Assembly (NCBI GenBank): GCA_050951405.1
Contig: JBMNIZ010000012.1
Location: 124,001 to 188,000, forward strand
Source of the DNA: JBMNIZ01 sp050951405
Lineage (GTDB): Bacteria > Bacillota > DULZ01
Direction: 5' to 3'
Length of the DNA: 64,000 bases
A program made the position numbers and the translations under genes. A model generated the notes under the pieces. That model ran no database searches, was not told where the DNA came from, and saw nothing but the letters and a program-made list of their open reading frames with translations. The number at the start of each line of letters is the position of its first letter. Position 1 is the first letter of the stretch. Shown here one piece after another: positions 9,364 to 17,773 of the stretch.

Positions 9364-10520
9364 TAAAATTCCCTCACATGCTTCAGATATTCATTCCAAG
9401 CGAATAAAATCCCTTCCATACTGTCCCCGCCGAATTTCTCCAGAATGGCATTGGCCAGCACCGGGGCCACCACCGCTTCTCCCACCACGGAAGCCGCCGG
9501 CACGGCACAAACATCGGATCTTTCAATAGAAGCTTCCTCTGTTTTTTTTGTTTCCAGATCTACGCTGGGCAAGGGCTTCATCAGGGTGGGAATGGGCTTC
9601 ATAGCTGCGCGCAAAACGATGGTCTCCCCGTTGGACATACCTCCCTCCAAGCCCCCGGCTCGGTTGGACAAGCGGTAAAAGCCTCTCGCCTCAGAATAGT
9701 GAATTCCGTCGTGAACCTGAGAGCCCGGTAGTTCAGCGCTGGTAAAGCCCAATCCTATTTCTACCCCTTTGACACCGGGAATGCTCATCAACACCTGGGC
9801 CAGCTGTCCATCCAACCTACGATCCCAGTGGACATAACTGCCCAAACCCGGAGGCACATTCATGATCTGAATTTCAAAAATGCCTCCCAAAGTATCCCCT
9901 TTTCTCCGGGCTTTTTCAATTGCCTCCACCATTTTCCGGCTGCTTTCCCGGTCAGGACAAAAGACCGGGGAGGGAACAGACCCAGCATCATCTTCTGAAG
10001 CTTGGTAGGATGAGCTCATAGTGATGCCTCCGATGGAAACCACATGAGAAGTCACTCTAATGCCAAGGATTTCCAGGAATTGCATGACCAGGGCGCCTAC
10101 AGCCACCCTGGCGGCTGTCTCCCTGGCACTGGCCCTTTCCAAAACATTCCGCAAATCTCGGTGACAGTATTTGATAGCTCCCGACAAATCAGCATGTCCC
10201 GGTCTGGGTTTACTTACTTGCTTTTTATCCAGTAAGGCCCTGGGGCCCGGATCCATAATTTCCTGCCAGTTAGCCCAGTCCTTGTTTTTCACCAGTAAAG
10301 TTATAGGACTGCCCAGAGTTTTTTCACCCCGTACTCCGGAAACCAGCTGAACCCGGTCTTTTTCTATGGCCATCCGTCCGCCCCGTCCGTAACCTTGCTG
10401 CCTTCTTTCTAAAAAAGAATTAATCTTTTCAGTTTTAATCGTAATTCCTGCCGGCATTCCTTCCACAATGGCGGTAAGCTGGGGCCCATGAGATTCGCCG
10501 GCAGTAAAAAATCTAATCAT
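9363..10520 (-). CDS. aroC: Chorismate synthase
   Basis: AroC makes chorismate from EPSP and needs reduced FMN. Signature blocks are GESHGPQL at residues 8-15, the RRQQGYGRGGRM segment, RPGHADLSGAIKY, ASARETAARVAVGAL and GGLEGGMSNG. Length 385 residues is standard. It begins the aroC-aroK-aroB group downstream of a sigma-factor gene. Confidence 0.95.
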   Translation of the reverse strand: MIRFFTAGESHGPQLTAIVEGMPAGITIKTEKINSFLERRQQGYGRGGRMAIEKDRVQLVSGVRGEKTLGSPITLLVKNKDWANWQEIMDPGPRALLDKKQVSKPRPGHADLSGAIKYCHRDLRNVLERASARETAARVAVGALVMQFLEILGIRVTSHVVSIGGITMSSSYQASEDDAGSVPSPVFCPDRESSRKMVEAIEKARRKGDTLGGIFEIQIMNVPPGLGSYVHWDRRLDGQLAQVLMSIPGVKGVEIGLGFTSAELPGSQVHDGIHYSEARGFYRLSNRAGGLEGGMSNGETIVLRAAMKPIPTLMKPLPSVDLETKKTEEASIERSDVCAVPAASVVGEAVVAPVLANAILEKFGGDSMEGILFAWNEYLKHVREF

Positions 10521-10687
10521 ATGCCTTCATCTCCGACTTATATTCCGGGAAAAATTTCTAAAAGATATTCTATATTCTATTCTAGTAGCTTGGCTGAAAT
10601 CCTCTTGAATATACGAAAAAGGCCAGGAAGAGTCAGAACGGAGCTTTGGCAGGGGCAGCCGGTAAGGAAAAGTCTTTAACCATCTAA

Positions 10688-11404
10688 CTAATAGGCAAGA
10701 TGGAAGGCCATTTTCTCCAAAGCTTTTTTCAAGAGTCGGGAAACCCTTCTCTGGCTGATTCCCAGCAAACTGGCAGTTTTGCTCTGGGTCATCCCCCGGT
10801 AATAAATCAAACAAACTACTTTTTTTTGCAGTTCACTGAGCTTCTCCAAGGCATGATCTATGGCAACTTTATCTTCAACGGAGAGGGAGAAGCTTTCATA
10901 GCCGGCAGTCTTCACTTGCCACAGATCGGCTTCTTTGAGGGGTACTCTCTCGGCCGACATGGCCTGAATAATTGCATCCTCCTGGACATTGACGGCTTTG
11001 GCGATTGACTGGAAAGAAGGTTCTTCTCCCATGGTTTGGCGCAGGGCGTCGGCGGTCTGATGAATCTTCGTCCGCAGTTCTACCATCCAACCGGGAATGT
11101 AAAAAGTAACTTCCTTCCACAACTCGCGGCGGATTTCTCCTATAATCCAATGGGAAGCATAGGTGATAAAACGGACATTCCGCGAAGGATCGTAATTCCT
11201 CAAAGCTTTTAAGAGTCCTTCGTAACCGGCTTGAATGGCATCTTCTCCCGGCCTTCCCCCTGAATAGATCCTGGCAAAATGAAATATTAACCCGCCTGCC
11301 GCCTCCACCAACGACTGCAGAGCGGCTTCATTATTCTTCTCCAGATACGAAACCGCACTTCTTTCCAGCTCATCCTTCTCTGAATTTCTTTGCAATTCAT
11401 CCAC
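10688..11404 (-). CDS. Sigma-70 family RNA polymerase sigma factor, alternative type
   Basis: The 238-residue protein has sigma region 2 (about 50-110: DAIQAGYEGLLKALRNYDPSRNVRFITYASHWIIGEIRREL), a region 3-like part (about 115-165) and region 4 with a helix-turn-helix (MTQSKTASLLGISQRRVSRLLKK, near the end). It resembles the SigF/SigB/SigG-sized group but no anti-sigma or anti-anti-sigma gene is beside it. It lies between the major prepilin and aroC, so I infer a role in pilus or surface-gene control; there is no direct proof. A candidate promoter TTCGCA-N18-TATAGT precedes it. Confidence 0.85.
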   Translation of the reverse strand: MDELQRNSEKDELERSAVSYLEKNNEAALQSLVEAAGGLIFHFARIYSGGRPGEDAIQAGYEGLLKALRNYDPSRNVRFITYASHWIIGEIRRELWKEVTFYIPGWMVELRTKIHQTADALRQTMGEEPSFQSIAKAVNVQEDAIIQAMSAERVPLKEADLWQVKTAGYESFSLSVEDKVAIDHALEKLSELQKKVVCLIYYRGMTQSKTASLLGISQRRVSRLLKKALEKMAFHLAY

Positions 11405-11595
11405 CCCCTGGCCTTAGCTATGCCACACCCGGGCCTTTTTCCCTTTCTATTTCCTTCGACAGTCTTTTCTTTCGATTGTTTTCTATCGTCCACTATACCA
11501 TAATTATGCAAATTTTGCGAATATTTTGCTTCATTGCTTGGGACATTCCTGATGCCACTCAAAAAATAAGCCTCTGCTGTCTTTCACAACAAAGG

Positions 11596-11639
11596 CCAAG
11601 ATCAGAATATATTATATTCTAGCTGCCCTGCCATCTTGG
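11596..11639 (-). terminator. Hairpin just after the major prepilin gene
   Basis: A 7-bp stem (CCAAGAT with ATCTTGG) encloses a second stem (AGAATA with TATTCT) a few bases after the prepilin stop. There is no clean U-run, so it could be a partial terminator or an mRNA-protecting 3' hairpin that would raise prepilin levels relative to the sigma gene that follows. Confidence 0.4.
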
Positions 11640-11648
11640 GCATTCTAA

Positions 11649-12026
11649 TCAAGAATCATCTCCCCTGGCTTCCCAAGTCATATCAATTTGATTCCAAACA
11701 AATCTCGTTTTGCCCGCACTCTGTGGGGTGACTATCTCTTTGAGATAACCCGCTTCTTTTAAACTGGCCCCATTATCTGTCATCTCCGACGATGTAATCG
11801 AGCTAAGTTCTTTTGGCGGGCTTTGATCTAAGGCCCATGCTTGTGTAGCTCCATTGAGTGTTCTAATGCTGGCCTCATCTGCCCTTGCTTTTGCACTTTC
11901 CTGTGTCCTATTATACACCGGCATGGCAATGGCCACCAATATCCCGATGATGACAACCACCACCATCAATTCCACCAACGTAAAGCCTTTGCGATTTATG
12001 AAGCCTTTTCTGAGTAATGGATACAT
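11649..12026 (-). CDS. pilA: Major type IV prepilin (PilA-like)
   Basis: The leader ends in NRKG before FTLVELMVVVVIIGILVAIAMP, with the conserved Glu at +5 and a long hydrophobic N-terminal helix that forms the fibre core. The globular domain is small (about 70 residues), with the DEASIRTLNGATQAWALDQ segment common in clostridial pilins; no Cys pair is present. It sits alone between the prepilin peptidase and a sigma factor, and is the best candidate for the main pilus subunit. Confidence 0.86.
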   Translation of the reverse strand: MYPLLRKGFINRKGFTLVELMVVVVIIGILVAIAMPVYNRTQESAKARADEASIRTLNGATQAWALDQSPPKELSSITSSEMTDNGASLKEAGYLKEIVTPQSAGKTRFVWNQIDMTWEARGDDS

Positions 12027-12124
12027 AATCCTCCCCCCGGTTGATTTTTTTTAAAAATTTGTCTTTCTACCAGTTGTTATACCGGCGAGAGGAGCTTTTT
12101 AGACACTTTCAGCAGTTTTTTTCA

Positions 12125-12895
12125 CTAAAAAAGCCAGGTTTGAAAGTAGAAATTCAGAATTTCCTCACCCCAAAGGACACTGGCGAAGATGCCCTGGGCC
12201 AGAAAAGGCCCGAAAGGAATCGGTTCTTTTCTCCCCTTTATTTGAAAAACAAGGAGAATTATTCCTACGACTGAACCGGTAAGGAAAGCCAGGAAAAGGG
12301 CCAGTATAGTTAAGGATCCACCCAGGTAAAAACCTGCGGCCAGCATCAGTTTTATATCGCCCCCTCCCATGCCACCTTTGCTGAGACGAGCCACCAGAAA
12401 AAGGAATCCTCCTCCCAGAAATGCGCCGGCCAGAGATTGCAGGTAAGAGATCTGAGGGGAAAAAAGCTGCCAAATACCCCCCCAGAGAAAGATGGTCACC
12501 ACCAGCTTGTCAGGGATAATCTGATGTTCCAGGTCAACGAAACTGACCACCAGCAGACAGGCGAAGAGAAAAAGATGTTTGACCAGATGAGGAGAGAAGC
12601 CCAGCTGGAAAAAAGTCAAGAGAAAAAGCCCTCCGGTCAAAAGTTCCACCAACGGATAGCGAGGGCTGATTTTTCCCTGGCAGATGCGGCATTTTCCTTT
12701 CAACAAAAGATAGCTGACCACCGGTACCAAGTCCCCAGGTTGAAGACGGGTGCCACACCGGGGGCAGCGGGATAATGCCCAGGAGATGTTTTCCTCCTGC
12801 GGTAGCCGGCAGATACAGACATTGAGAAAGGAACCGATCAGACATCCCAGCAAGAAAATAAAAAAAAGCAATTCCCCAGCTCCTCCTGCTTCCAA
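12125..12895 (-). CDS. pilD: Prepilin leader peptidase / N-methyltransferase
   Basis: PilD cuts the Gly-Phe bond of prepilins and methylates the new N-terminus. The N-terminal domain holds two CxxC pairs (CPRC and CRIC) and the LIGSFLNVCICRLP opening. The catalytic aspartates are visible in VDLEHQIIPD and GMGGGDIK. Several membrane spans follow. Length 256 residues is normal. It precedes the major prepilin gene. Confidence 0.94.
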   Translation of the reverse strand: MEAGGAGELLFFIFLLGCLIGSFLNVCICRLPQEENISWALSRCPRCGTRLQPGDLVPVVSYLLLKGKCRICQGKISPRYPLVELLTGGLFLLTFFQLGFSPHLVKHLFLFACLLVVSFVDLEHQIIPDKLVVTIFLWGGIWQLFSPQISYLQSLAGAFLGGGFLFLVARLSKGGMGGGDIKLMLAAGFYLGGSLTILALFLAFLTGSVVGIILLVFQIKGRKEPIPFGPFLAQGIFASVLWGEEILNFYFQTWLF

Positions 12896-12967
12896 GTTTT
12901 TTCGGCTGCTTCCGTAGGGTAATTTTATACCAGGAAAAAAGGAAAAGCCAAGGTTAGTTTCTTACCT

Positions 12968-13444
12968 TCAGCTCACTTCACTGCTTTTTTTCGCTTGGAG
13001 CTTGTCTTTCAAGAATTCCAGAAGGCTTTTATCCTGCTCCTGCAGGAGTTTTAATTCCATGTTTTCCTTTTGCATCCGGAGCTGCATCACCTCATCAGCC
13101 AGTCGCTTGCTTTCCTCCCTGGTTTTAGCCAGCTCTTCCATAATGGCTGAAAACATGAAAAAGACTGTGGTCTTCAGATTATGTTCAATACCTAAGGCAC
13201 CGGCAAGGGTTTTTTCCAACTCCAATTTTCTTTTGGCGCCTTTGATGGTATACATCTCCGTCTGGAGCAGTTCTTTAATCTGACTGAAAGTCTCCAGTTG
13301 GTCCTGGCCGTATCGTTTTCTTTTGCCTTTAGTCTCTTTTGTTTTTAGAAACTCTGCAAATTCCTTTTCCCAAAAACGCAAAGTGCTCACTTCCACCTGG
13401 AGTATATTGCTGACCTGTTGAATGCTCAGTTTCTCTGCCATCAT
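12968..13444 (-). CDS. MerR-type helix-turn-helix regulator with coiled coil
   Basis: The N-terminus (LSIQQVSNILQVEVSTLRFWEKEFAEFL) is a MerR-like winged helix with the usual TLRFWE segment, followed by KRYGQDQLETFSQIKELL. From about residue 95 the protein is a long charged helix, probably a coiled coil for dimerisation. No ligand-binding cysteines are seen. It lies between aroE and pilD, so pilus or competence genes are possible targets; this is inference. Confidence 0.78.
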   Translation of the reverse strand: MMAEKLSIQQVSNILQVEVSTLRFWEKEFAEFLKTKETKGKRKRYGQDQLETFSQIKELLQTEMYTIKGAKRKLELEKTLAGALGIEHNLKTTVFFMFSAIMEELAKTREESKRLADEVMQLRMQKENMELKLLQEQDKSLLEFLKDKLQAKKSSEVS

Positions 13445-13522
13445 TTTCCTCCCCCTTTTTCCTCATATATTATTTTCTACCAGCATGTAAATTCCTGCCA
13501 AAAATTTTTCCTTTTTTCCCCC

Positions 13523-13565
13523 AAAAAAAATGAAGATGTGACAACTGCTTCCAGCTTCACATCTT
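13523..13565 (-). terminator. Rho-independent terminator after aroE
   Basis: Read on the minus strand, AAGATGTGA pairs with TCACATCTT and is followed by CATTTTTTTT. It lies directly behind the aroE stop and separates yqeG-aroE from the regulator and pilus genes. Confidence 0.85.
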
Positions 13566-13572
13566 ACTTGCC

Positions 13573-14475
13573 TTATTTAAACTGAGGGAAGGAGGGCCGG
13601 CATATATTCAAGGCTTTTTCCACAGCACCTTTCATAATCTCAACCGGACCTGGCAGCCCGGTCCAAAGTTGAAATGCTTCGGCACCCTGATAGGCCAGCA
13701 TCCCTAAGCCGTTCAGGGTCCGGCATCCATTTCGGGAGGCAATCTCCAGGAGACGGGTTTGCAGAGGATTATAGATCAGATCGCAAACCACCAGTGGCGG
13801 CTGGAGAAGTTTAACCGGCACCGGTGGAAGAATGTCGATATTAGGATACATGCCCAAAGGAGAAGTATTTATGAGCAAATGGGCTGTCGGCAAAAAACGG
13901 GCCAGATCCCTTTCATCCAGCCCACAAACCTCCACTGGAATACCTGTCCGGGAGGAAAGAGAGCGTGCCAATTTCACGGCCTTAGTCTCGGTGCGATTGG
14001 CAATGATCAGGCGGGAAATCTTCTCCCCGGCCAGAGCAAAAGCAACGGCTCGTGCTCCTCCTCCGGCACCCAGAAGCAGAACTTCCTTCCCTTGCACTAT
14101 TAAGCCCAGCTCATTTTCCAGGGCAAGAAGGAAGCCTTTTCCGTCAGTATTGTAGCCCAGCAGTTTTCCGGACCGGTTCACCACCGTGTTTACCGCTCCC
14201 ATCAGGGCAGCTTCTTCGCTTAGTTCATCCAACAAAGGCAGAATAGTTTCCTTGAAAGGAATGGTCACATTGAAACCGGCTAAGCCCAGGGCCCGGGCAC
14301 CCTCCACTGCTTGAGGCAGATCCCCGGGCTGAACCTGAAAGGGAATATAGTCATATTTCAGATTCAGGTGGAGAAAAGCTGCCCGGTGCATTAGGGGTGA
14401 TAAAGTGTGAGCAAGGGGGTAACCGATGATACCAAACAGCTTGGAGACACCGAAAAACTCAGGCATCGCTTTCAC
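13573..14475 (-). CDS. aroE: Shikimate dehydrogenase
   Basis: AroE reduces 3-dehydroshikimate with NADPH. The substrate domain begins with GIIGYPLAHTLSPLMHRAAF and includes GFNVTIPFKE with the catalytic Lys and NTDGKGF; the NADP domain shows LLLGAGGGARAVAFAL and ANRTETKA. Length 300 residues is slightly long for the family (about 270-290). Its start overlaps the end of yqeG by 17 bp. Confidence 0.93.
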   Translation of the reverse strand: MKAMPEFFGVSKLFGIIGYPLAHTLSPLMHRAAFLHLNLKYDYIPFQVQPGDLPQAVEGARALGLAGFNVTIPFKETILPLLDELSEEAALMGAVNTVVNRSGKLLGYNTDGKGFLLALENELGLIVQGKEVLLLGAGGGARAVAFALAGEKISRLIIANRTETKAVKLARSLSSRTGIPVEVCGLDERDLARFLPTAHLLINTSPLGMYPNIDILPPVPVKLLQPPLVVCDLIYNPLQTRLLEIASRNGCRTLNGLGMLAYQGAEAFQLWTGLPGPVEIMKGAVEKALNICRPSFPQFK

Positions 14476-14974
14476 CCATTTTTTGCCCTACCACAGCCTT
14501 GAGAACGATATTTTCCAACCGCCGCATGAGGCGGGTACCGATGAATTCTCTTTTATTCAAAGGTACCACCAGGATGGTGTAAAGATTAAGGCGGTTCCCT
14601 CCCAGAACATCGGTAAAGACCTGATCACCAATAACTGCTGTCTCTTGGGGTTTTGTTTCCAGAACTTCCATCGCCTGGCGAAAAGAACGGCGACGGGGCT
14701 TGTTGGCTTTGAAAATAAAAGGGATGTCCAGTTTTTCCGCAACCACAGCCACCCGCGCTTTGCCATTATTGGAGACAAGACAGACCCGAAATCTATGTTT
14801 CTTTATTTCCTGAAACCAATTCAAAATGTCTTCGGTGATCTCGGAACTGTTCCAGGCTGTAATGGTATTATCCAAATCTATAATAATGCCCTTAATCCCG
14901 GCACGAATTAACTTTTGGAGAGGCACATCCTGTAGCTGATTCACATATAAATCGGGTTTCAGAATATCCAGCAT
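14459..14974 (-). CDS. yqeG: YqeG family HAD-type phosphatase
   Basis: A small HAD hydrolase (171 residues). The start chosen is the ATG behind GGATAGGAG at a good distance; a frame extension 111 bp upstream has no similarity. Seen are the nucleophile motif IIDLDNTI with two Asp, SNNGKARV and VIGDQVFTDVLGGNRL. The family acts on phosphatidylglycerol phosphate or related substrates in some species; its role here is not fixed. It overlaps aroE, a common arrangement in Firmicutes. Confidence 0.86.
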   Translation of the reverse strand: MLDILKPDLYVNQLQDVPLQKLIRAGIKGIIIDLDNTITAWNSSEITEDILNWFQEIKKHRFRVCLVSNNGKARVAVVAEKLDIPFIFKANKPRRRSFRQAMEVLETKPQETAVIGDQVFTDVLGGNRLNLYTILVVPLNKREFIGTRLMRRLENIVLKAVVGQKMGESDA

Positions 14975-15176
14975 TTTAATGGCTCCTATCCTTGGTGTTG
15001 ATTCTGCTTTATTATAACATAATTTATCACCCGAACCGAAAATATTTCTCGGAATACCTGGGAGTATTTCCACCAATACTAACATTTTCCTTCCGGCTAT
15101 TTACAGATGTACTGGCACTGAATAGTTGTTTTCCCAATATACTATAGGGTAACCGCCTAACCGGAGGTGGCAAGAG

Positions 15177-15905
15177 ATGAATTCCGTCTTGCTGGGAGCT
15201 CTGGTCCTGTCCATCATTAAAGGTATTGCTTTGCTGATTTCTTACATCAGTAATAATGCTTTCCCCCAGCCGCTGACTGAGGAAGAAGAAGCAAATTGTC
15301 TGCGTTTAATGCAAACAGGCGATGAAATAGCCAGGAATATCCTTATTGAACATAACCTTCGCTTGGTAGCTCATATTATCAAAAAATTTGAGGGGACGGG
15401 AGAAGATAATGATGATCTAATCTCTATCGGCACCATCGGCCTTATCAAAGCCATCAACACTTTTGATCCAGCGAAAGGAACCAGGCTGGCCACCTATGCG
15501 GCCCGTTGTATTGAAAATGAAATATTGATGCATTTAAGAGCCATGAAAAAGGTCAAGGGAGAAGTATCTTTATATGACCCTATTGGCATTGATAAAGAAG
15601 GAAATGAGATCACCCTCATCGATGTGCTGGGTACAGATCACGACATTGTGGCTGACACGGTGGAGAACCACCAGGAACAAAGAAGAGTATTGGAAAAGGT
15701 TAACACCCTCACCAGCAGGGAAAAGAAAGTGCTGGAACTTCGTTATGGTCTCTGGAACAATCTCCGCAAGACTCAGCGGGAAATTGCCAAAAAACTGGGT
15801 ATTTCTCGTTCTTATGTTTCCCGTATCGAAAAAAAAGCCATTGAAAAGCTGATTAAAGAGCTGAATGCAGAAAACAGGCCCAAAGAAGATAACCGGCGCC
15901 GGTAA
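15177..15905 (+). CDS. sigK: Sporulation sigma factor sigma-K
   Basis: Sigma-K drives late mother-cell genes in sporulation. The 242-residue protein has a hydrophobic pro-sequence (SVLLGALVLSIIKGIALLISY) which is removed by SpoIVFB in relatives, then region 2 (LIEHNLRLVAHIIKKF, DDLISIGTIGLIKAINTFDPAKGTRLATYAARCIENEILMHLR), and region 4 with TQREIAKKLGISRSYVSRIEKKA. GGAGGTGG is a strong ribosome binding site. The gene is uninterrupted, so no skin-type element is present here. It is transcribed away from yqeG. Confidence 0.93.
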   Translation: MNSVLLGALVLSIIKGIALLISYISNNAFPQPLTEEEEANCLRLMQTGDEIARNILIEHNLRLVAHIIKKFEGTGEDNDDLISIGTIGLIKAINTFDPAKGTRLATYAARCIENEILMHLRAMKKVKGEVSLYDPIGIDKEGNEITLIDVLGTDHDIVADTVENHQEQRRVLEKVNTLTSREKKVLELRYGLWNNLRKTQREIAKKLGISRSYVSRIEKKAIEKLIKELNAENRPKEDNRRR

Positions 15906-15954
15906 AAAGTGAAATCATTTCGGAAGGTTATTTCCCCGGAAAATCTAGGCCCAA

Positions 15955-16644
15955 TTAAAAGACCAGCCGCAAAAGATAGACCCCTAAAAAGATCAATATG
16001 CCCGCACTGGCATAGCTGATGAACCAACTGTAACGCCGGAAAAAGAGCAGGTTTTTCAGGGCGGCGGTAAAGGTGCCCACCACTAAGAGAGGCATTCCCT
16101 GGCCGAAGCCGTAGGCAAATAACAATGCCCCTCCATAAGCCAGGTTCTGACGGGAGGCAATATAGGTGATCAGTACTGCCAATACGGGTGTGGCGCACGG
16201 AGAAGCTACCAGTCCGAAAAAAAATCCCATCAGAAAACTCCCCAAAAGCCCTTTTGCCCGGATGGGAATGGTTTTTAATCCGGGCAATCTGATCCTGACT
16301 AGGCCCACAAGCTGCAAACCCATCAAAAGGGCCACCACCCCCATGATGAGATACCAGTGGCGGCCGACGTTTCCAAAAATCCAGCCAAAAGCAGCGGCGG
16401 CTATACCCAGTACTGCAAAAGTTACTCCCAGACCCAGGACAAACATGAGGGACAGGGAGAGACCCCGCAGGCGGGTAGTCTCTCCATAACCTCCGATATA
16501 GCCGATGAGCACTGGCAGCATGGACAAGACACAGGGACTGAAGCTAGTAAAAACACCTGCCAGAAATAAGAGAAAAATCGCCGGCAGCCAGCTGCCAGCC
16601 AAGGCTTGGGGGATTATCTCCGTTAAAAAGTGTTCCAATCTCAT
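15955..16644 (-). CDS. ccdA: Cytochrome c biogenesis / thiol-disulfide transport protein CcdA
   Basis: A 229-residue, six-span membrane protein of the CcdA/DsbD family that carries electrons from thioredoxin across the membrane. The two active-site cysteines lie in FSPCVLSMLPVLIGYIGGY and SPCATPVLAVLI. It is the last gene of a redox operon behind a thioredoxin-like selenoprotein and a HesB-related selenoprotein, and is likely the electron source of the former. Confidence 0.92.
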   Translation of the reverse strand: MRLEHFLTEIIPQALAGSWLPAIFLLFLAGVFTSFSPCVLSMLPVLIGYIGGYGETTRLRGLSLSLMFVLGLGVTFAVLGIAAAAFGWIFGNVGRHWYLIMGVVALLMGLQLVGLVRIRLPGLKTIPIRAKGLLGSFLMGFFFGLVASPCATPVLAVLITYIASRQNLAYGGALLFAYGFGQGMPLLVVGTFTAALKNLLFFRRYSWFISYASAGILIFLGVYLLRLVF

Positions 16645-16656
16645 CCCTCCGCCCTT

Positions 16657-17094
16657 TCAATTCTCCAGAAGCCGTTCCAGCATTTCTGCCAGTTTTTCTT
16701 CTGGCAGGTAACCTGCCAAATCATTAACTACTCTTTTCCCGGAGGAATCGATAAAAATATAATAAGGAATGTACGCAACCCTAAATTTTCCGGCCAGGAA
16801 AGATCCGGTACTATCAATATCGGCAATGATAAACTGGATCTGATGACCATACCTTTTTTGGAGAGCCATAATCACGGGCTCCATTTCCCTGCAAACCAGT
16901 CAGCGGGAAGAATAGAAATTAATAAAGACAGGTCTGTTTGTTTCCAGAGCAGCCAGTAGTTTTTCGGTAGGATCCGGGGTCACAGAAAACCTATTGGTTC
17001 CGCCCGGAGCTGGCGGACGCATTAGAAATACTGTCAAAACCGCTACCGTAAGAATGACCCCACAAAAAAGAATGATTTTCCGGTGCAAGGACAT
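16657..17094 (-). CDS. Thioredoxin-like selenoprotein (UxxC active site), membrane-anchored
   Basis: Read through an in-frame TGA at 16900-16902 this gives 145 residues: an N-terminal membrane anchor (about 5-25), a linker, then a thioredoxin fold. The TGA falls in FINFYSSR-U-LVCREMEPVI, exactly where the first Cys of the CxxC site belongs, and the second Cys is kept (U65, C68). After it come IIADIDSTGSFLAGKFRVAYIPYYIFIDSSGK with the cis-Pro region, as in TlpA/DsbE-like thioredoxins. The start has AGGAAGGAG upstream. A stem-loop fitting a bacterial SECIS follows the TGA. CcdA is next in the operon. Without Sec insertion it would make a short useless anchor. Confidence 0.85.
16862..16882 (-). 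promoter_or_regulatory. Candidate bSECIS element of the thioredoxin-like selenoprotein
   Basis: Read on the minus strand, GGAGCC pairs with GGCTCT around the loop CGTGATTAT. The loop begins 23 nt after the TGA and has G in its first two bases, as described for bacterial Sec insertion elements. A second, weaker hairpin nearer the TGA (GGTTT to GGAGCC with loop GGGAAA) is an alternative. Confidence 0.65.
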
Positions 17095-17161
17095 AACGCT
17101 CCTTCCTGTGACTCGTCCGGGGACCATTCTCCACCGAACAAGAGGGATAGAGGTTCATTGG

Positions 17162-17449
17162 TTACAGATAAACGCCTTCTACAGATAGTCTTTTGAAAAT
17201 ACCGAAGCCTTTTAAATCTATTATTAATCCTTCCGGACCAGTGGGCAAACTTTTTTCCACATAAACTTGGAAGCCGCCGGTCTTAACGCTGCTATATTCA
17301 GCAACATTGTCCGGTTTACCTGCATACACGGCAGGAAATCTCACGTTGCAGGCTCAGCCACCGTCGGCCCTCACTATTTTCACCGTGATAACGTCAGTTT
17401 TCTCTTTGAGGTAGGCGGCAGCAGCTTCCGTAATCTTGATCCTAAGCAT
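17162..17449 (-). CDS. HesB/IscA-related small selenoprotein
   Basis: Read through the TGA at 17354-17356 the gene gives 95 residues: MLRIKITEAAAAYLKEKTD, then IVRADGG-U-ACNVRF, and an ending with GLIIDLKGFGIFKRL. A small HesB-related family with Sec or Cys after a GG pair is known, and U32 is at that place with Cys34 beside it. The ATG has AAGGAGG upstream and a TTGACA-N18-TAAAAT promoter. These proteins are thought to bind iron or iron-sulfur units, but the task is not settled. It leads an operon with a selenoprotein thioredoxin and ccdA. Confidence 0.82.
17319..17335 (-). promoter_or_regulatory. Candidate bSECIS element of the HesB-related selenoprotein
   Basis: CCTGC pairs perfectly with GCAGG around the loop CGTGTAT, extended by A-T pairs across one mismatch. 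The loop starts 23 nt after the TGA, the same distance as in the neighbouring selenoprotein, and both loops begin CGTG. These shared features are strong support for Sec insertion in both. Confidence 0.7.
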
Positions 17450-17478
17450 GATCTTCTCCCTCCTTCTCAGTTTTTTCT

Positions 17479-17508
17479 ATTTTACTATGGGATAATATTT
17501 CCTGTCAA
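17479..17508 (-). promoter_or_regulatory. Promoter of the selenoprotein-ccdA operon
   Basis: On the minus strand TTGACA and TAAAAT are separated by 18 bp, some 30 bp before the HesB-like start. The IS1634 insertion lies upstream and leaves it intact. Confidence 0.65.
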
Positions 17509-17521
17509 TGTATTTGGCGAA

Positions 17522-17609
17522 ATTCAATCCAAAATAAAATATAAAAAAACACCCTGCTCCAAGCAAGGTATAGACGAGGAGAAAAGAAGCAAAAATATGA
17601 GCTTCCCAT
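17522..17609. repeat. 88-bp target-site duplication, left copy
   Basis: It is identical to 19620-19707 and borders IS1634-type copy 1. The duplicated DNA includes the terminator of the hypothetical gene on the right, so that terminator (17552-17568 here) now exists twice. Confidence 0.93.
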
Positions 17610-17773
17610 CGTTTCTTTTACACCTGATTTAGAGATGCGAATTCTAAACCCCTTGCGGCATAAGGCCTTAAGGGGGAATTTTTTATGAATTTTTGTCATT
17701 TTTCCGTGGCATTATTTGGCATAATGTGGTATAATTAAATAAATATCGACACTCAGAGACGGAGGTTCTTAAT

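Noticed and set aside
16657..17127. Two separate short genes, or a pseudogene with a stop, in the thioredoxin region
   Set aside because: The TGA stands exactly at the first redox Cys, the frame is kept on both sides and a SECIS-like hairpin follows. One selenoprotein gene explains all of this better.
17162..17344. Independent 60-residue protein starting at GTG
   Set aside because: It has no binding site and is the second part of the HesB-like selenoprotein read through TGA.
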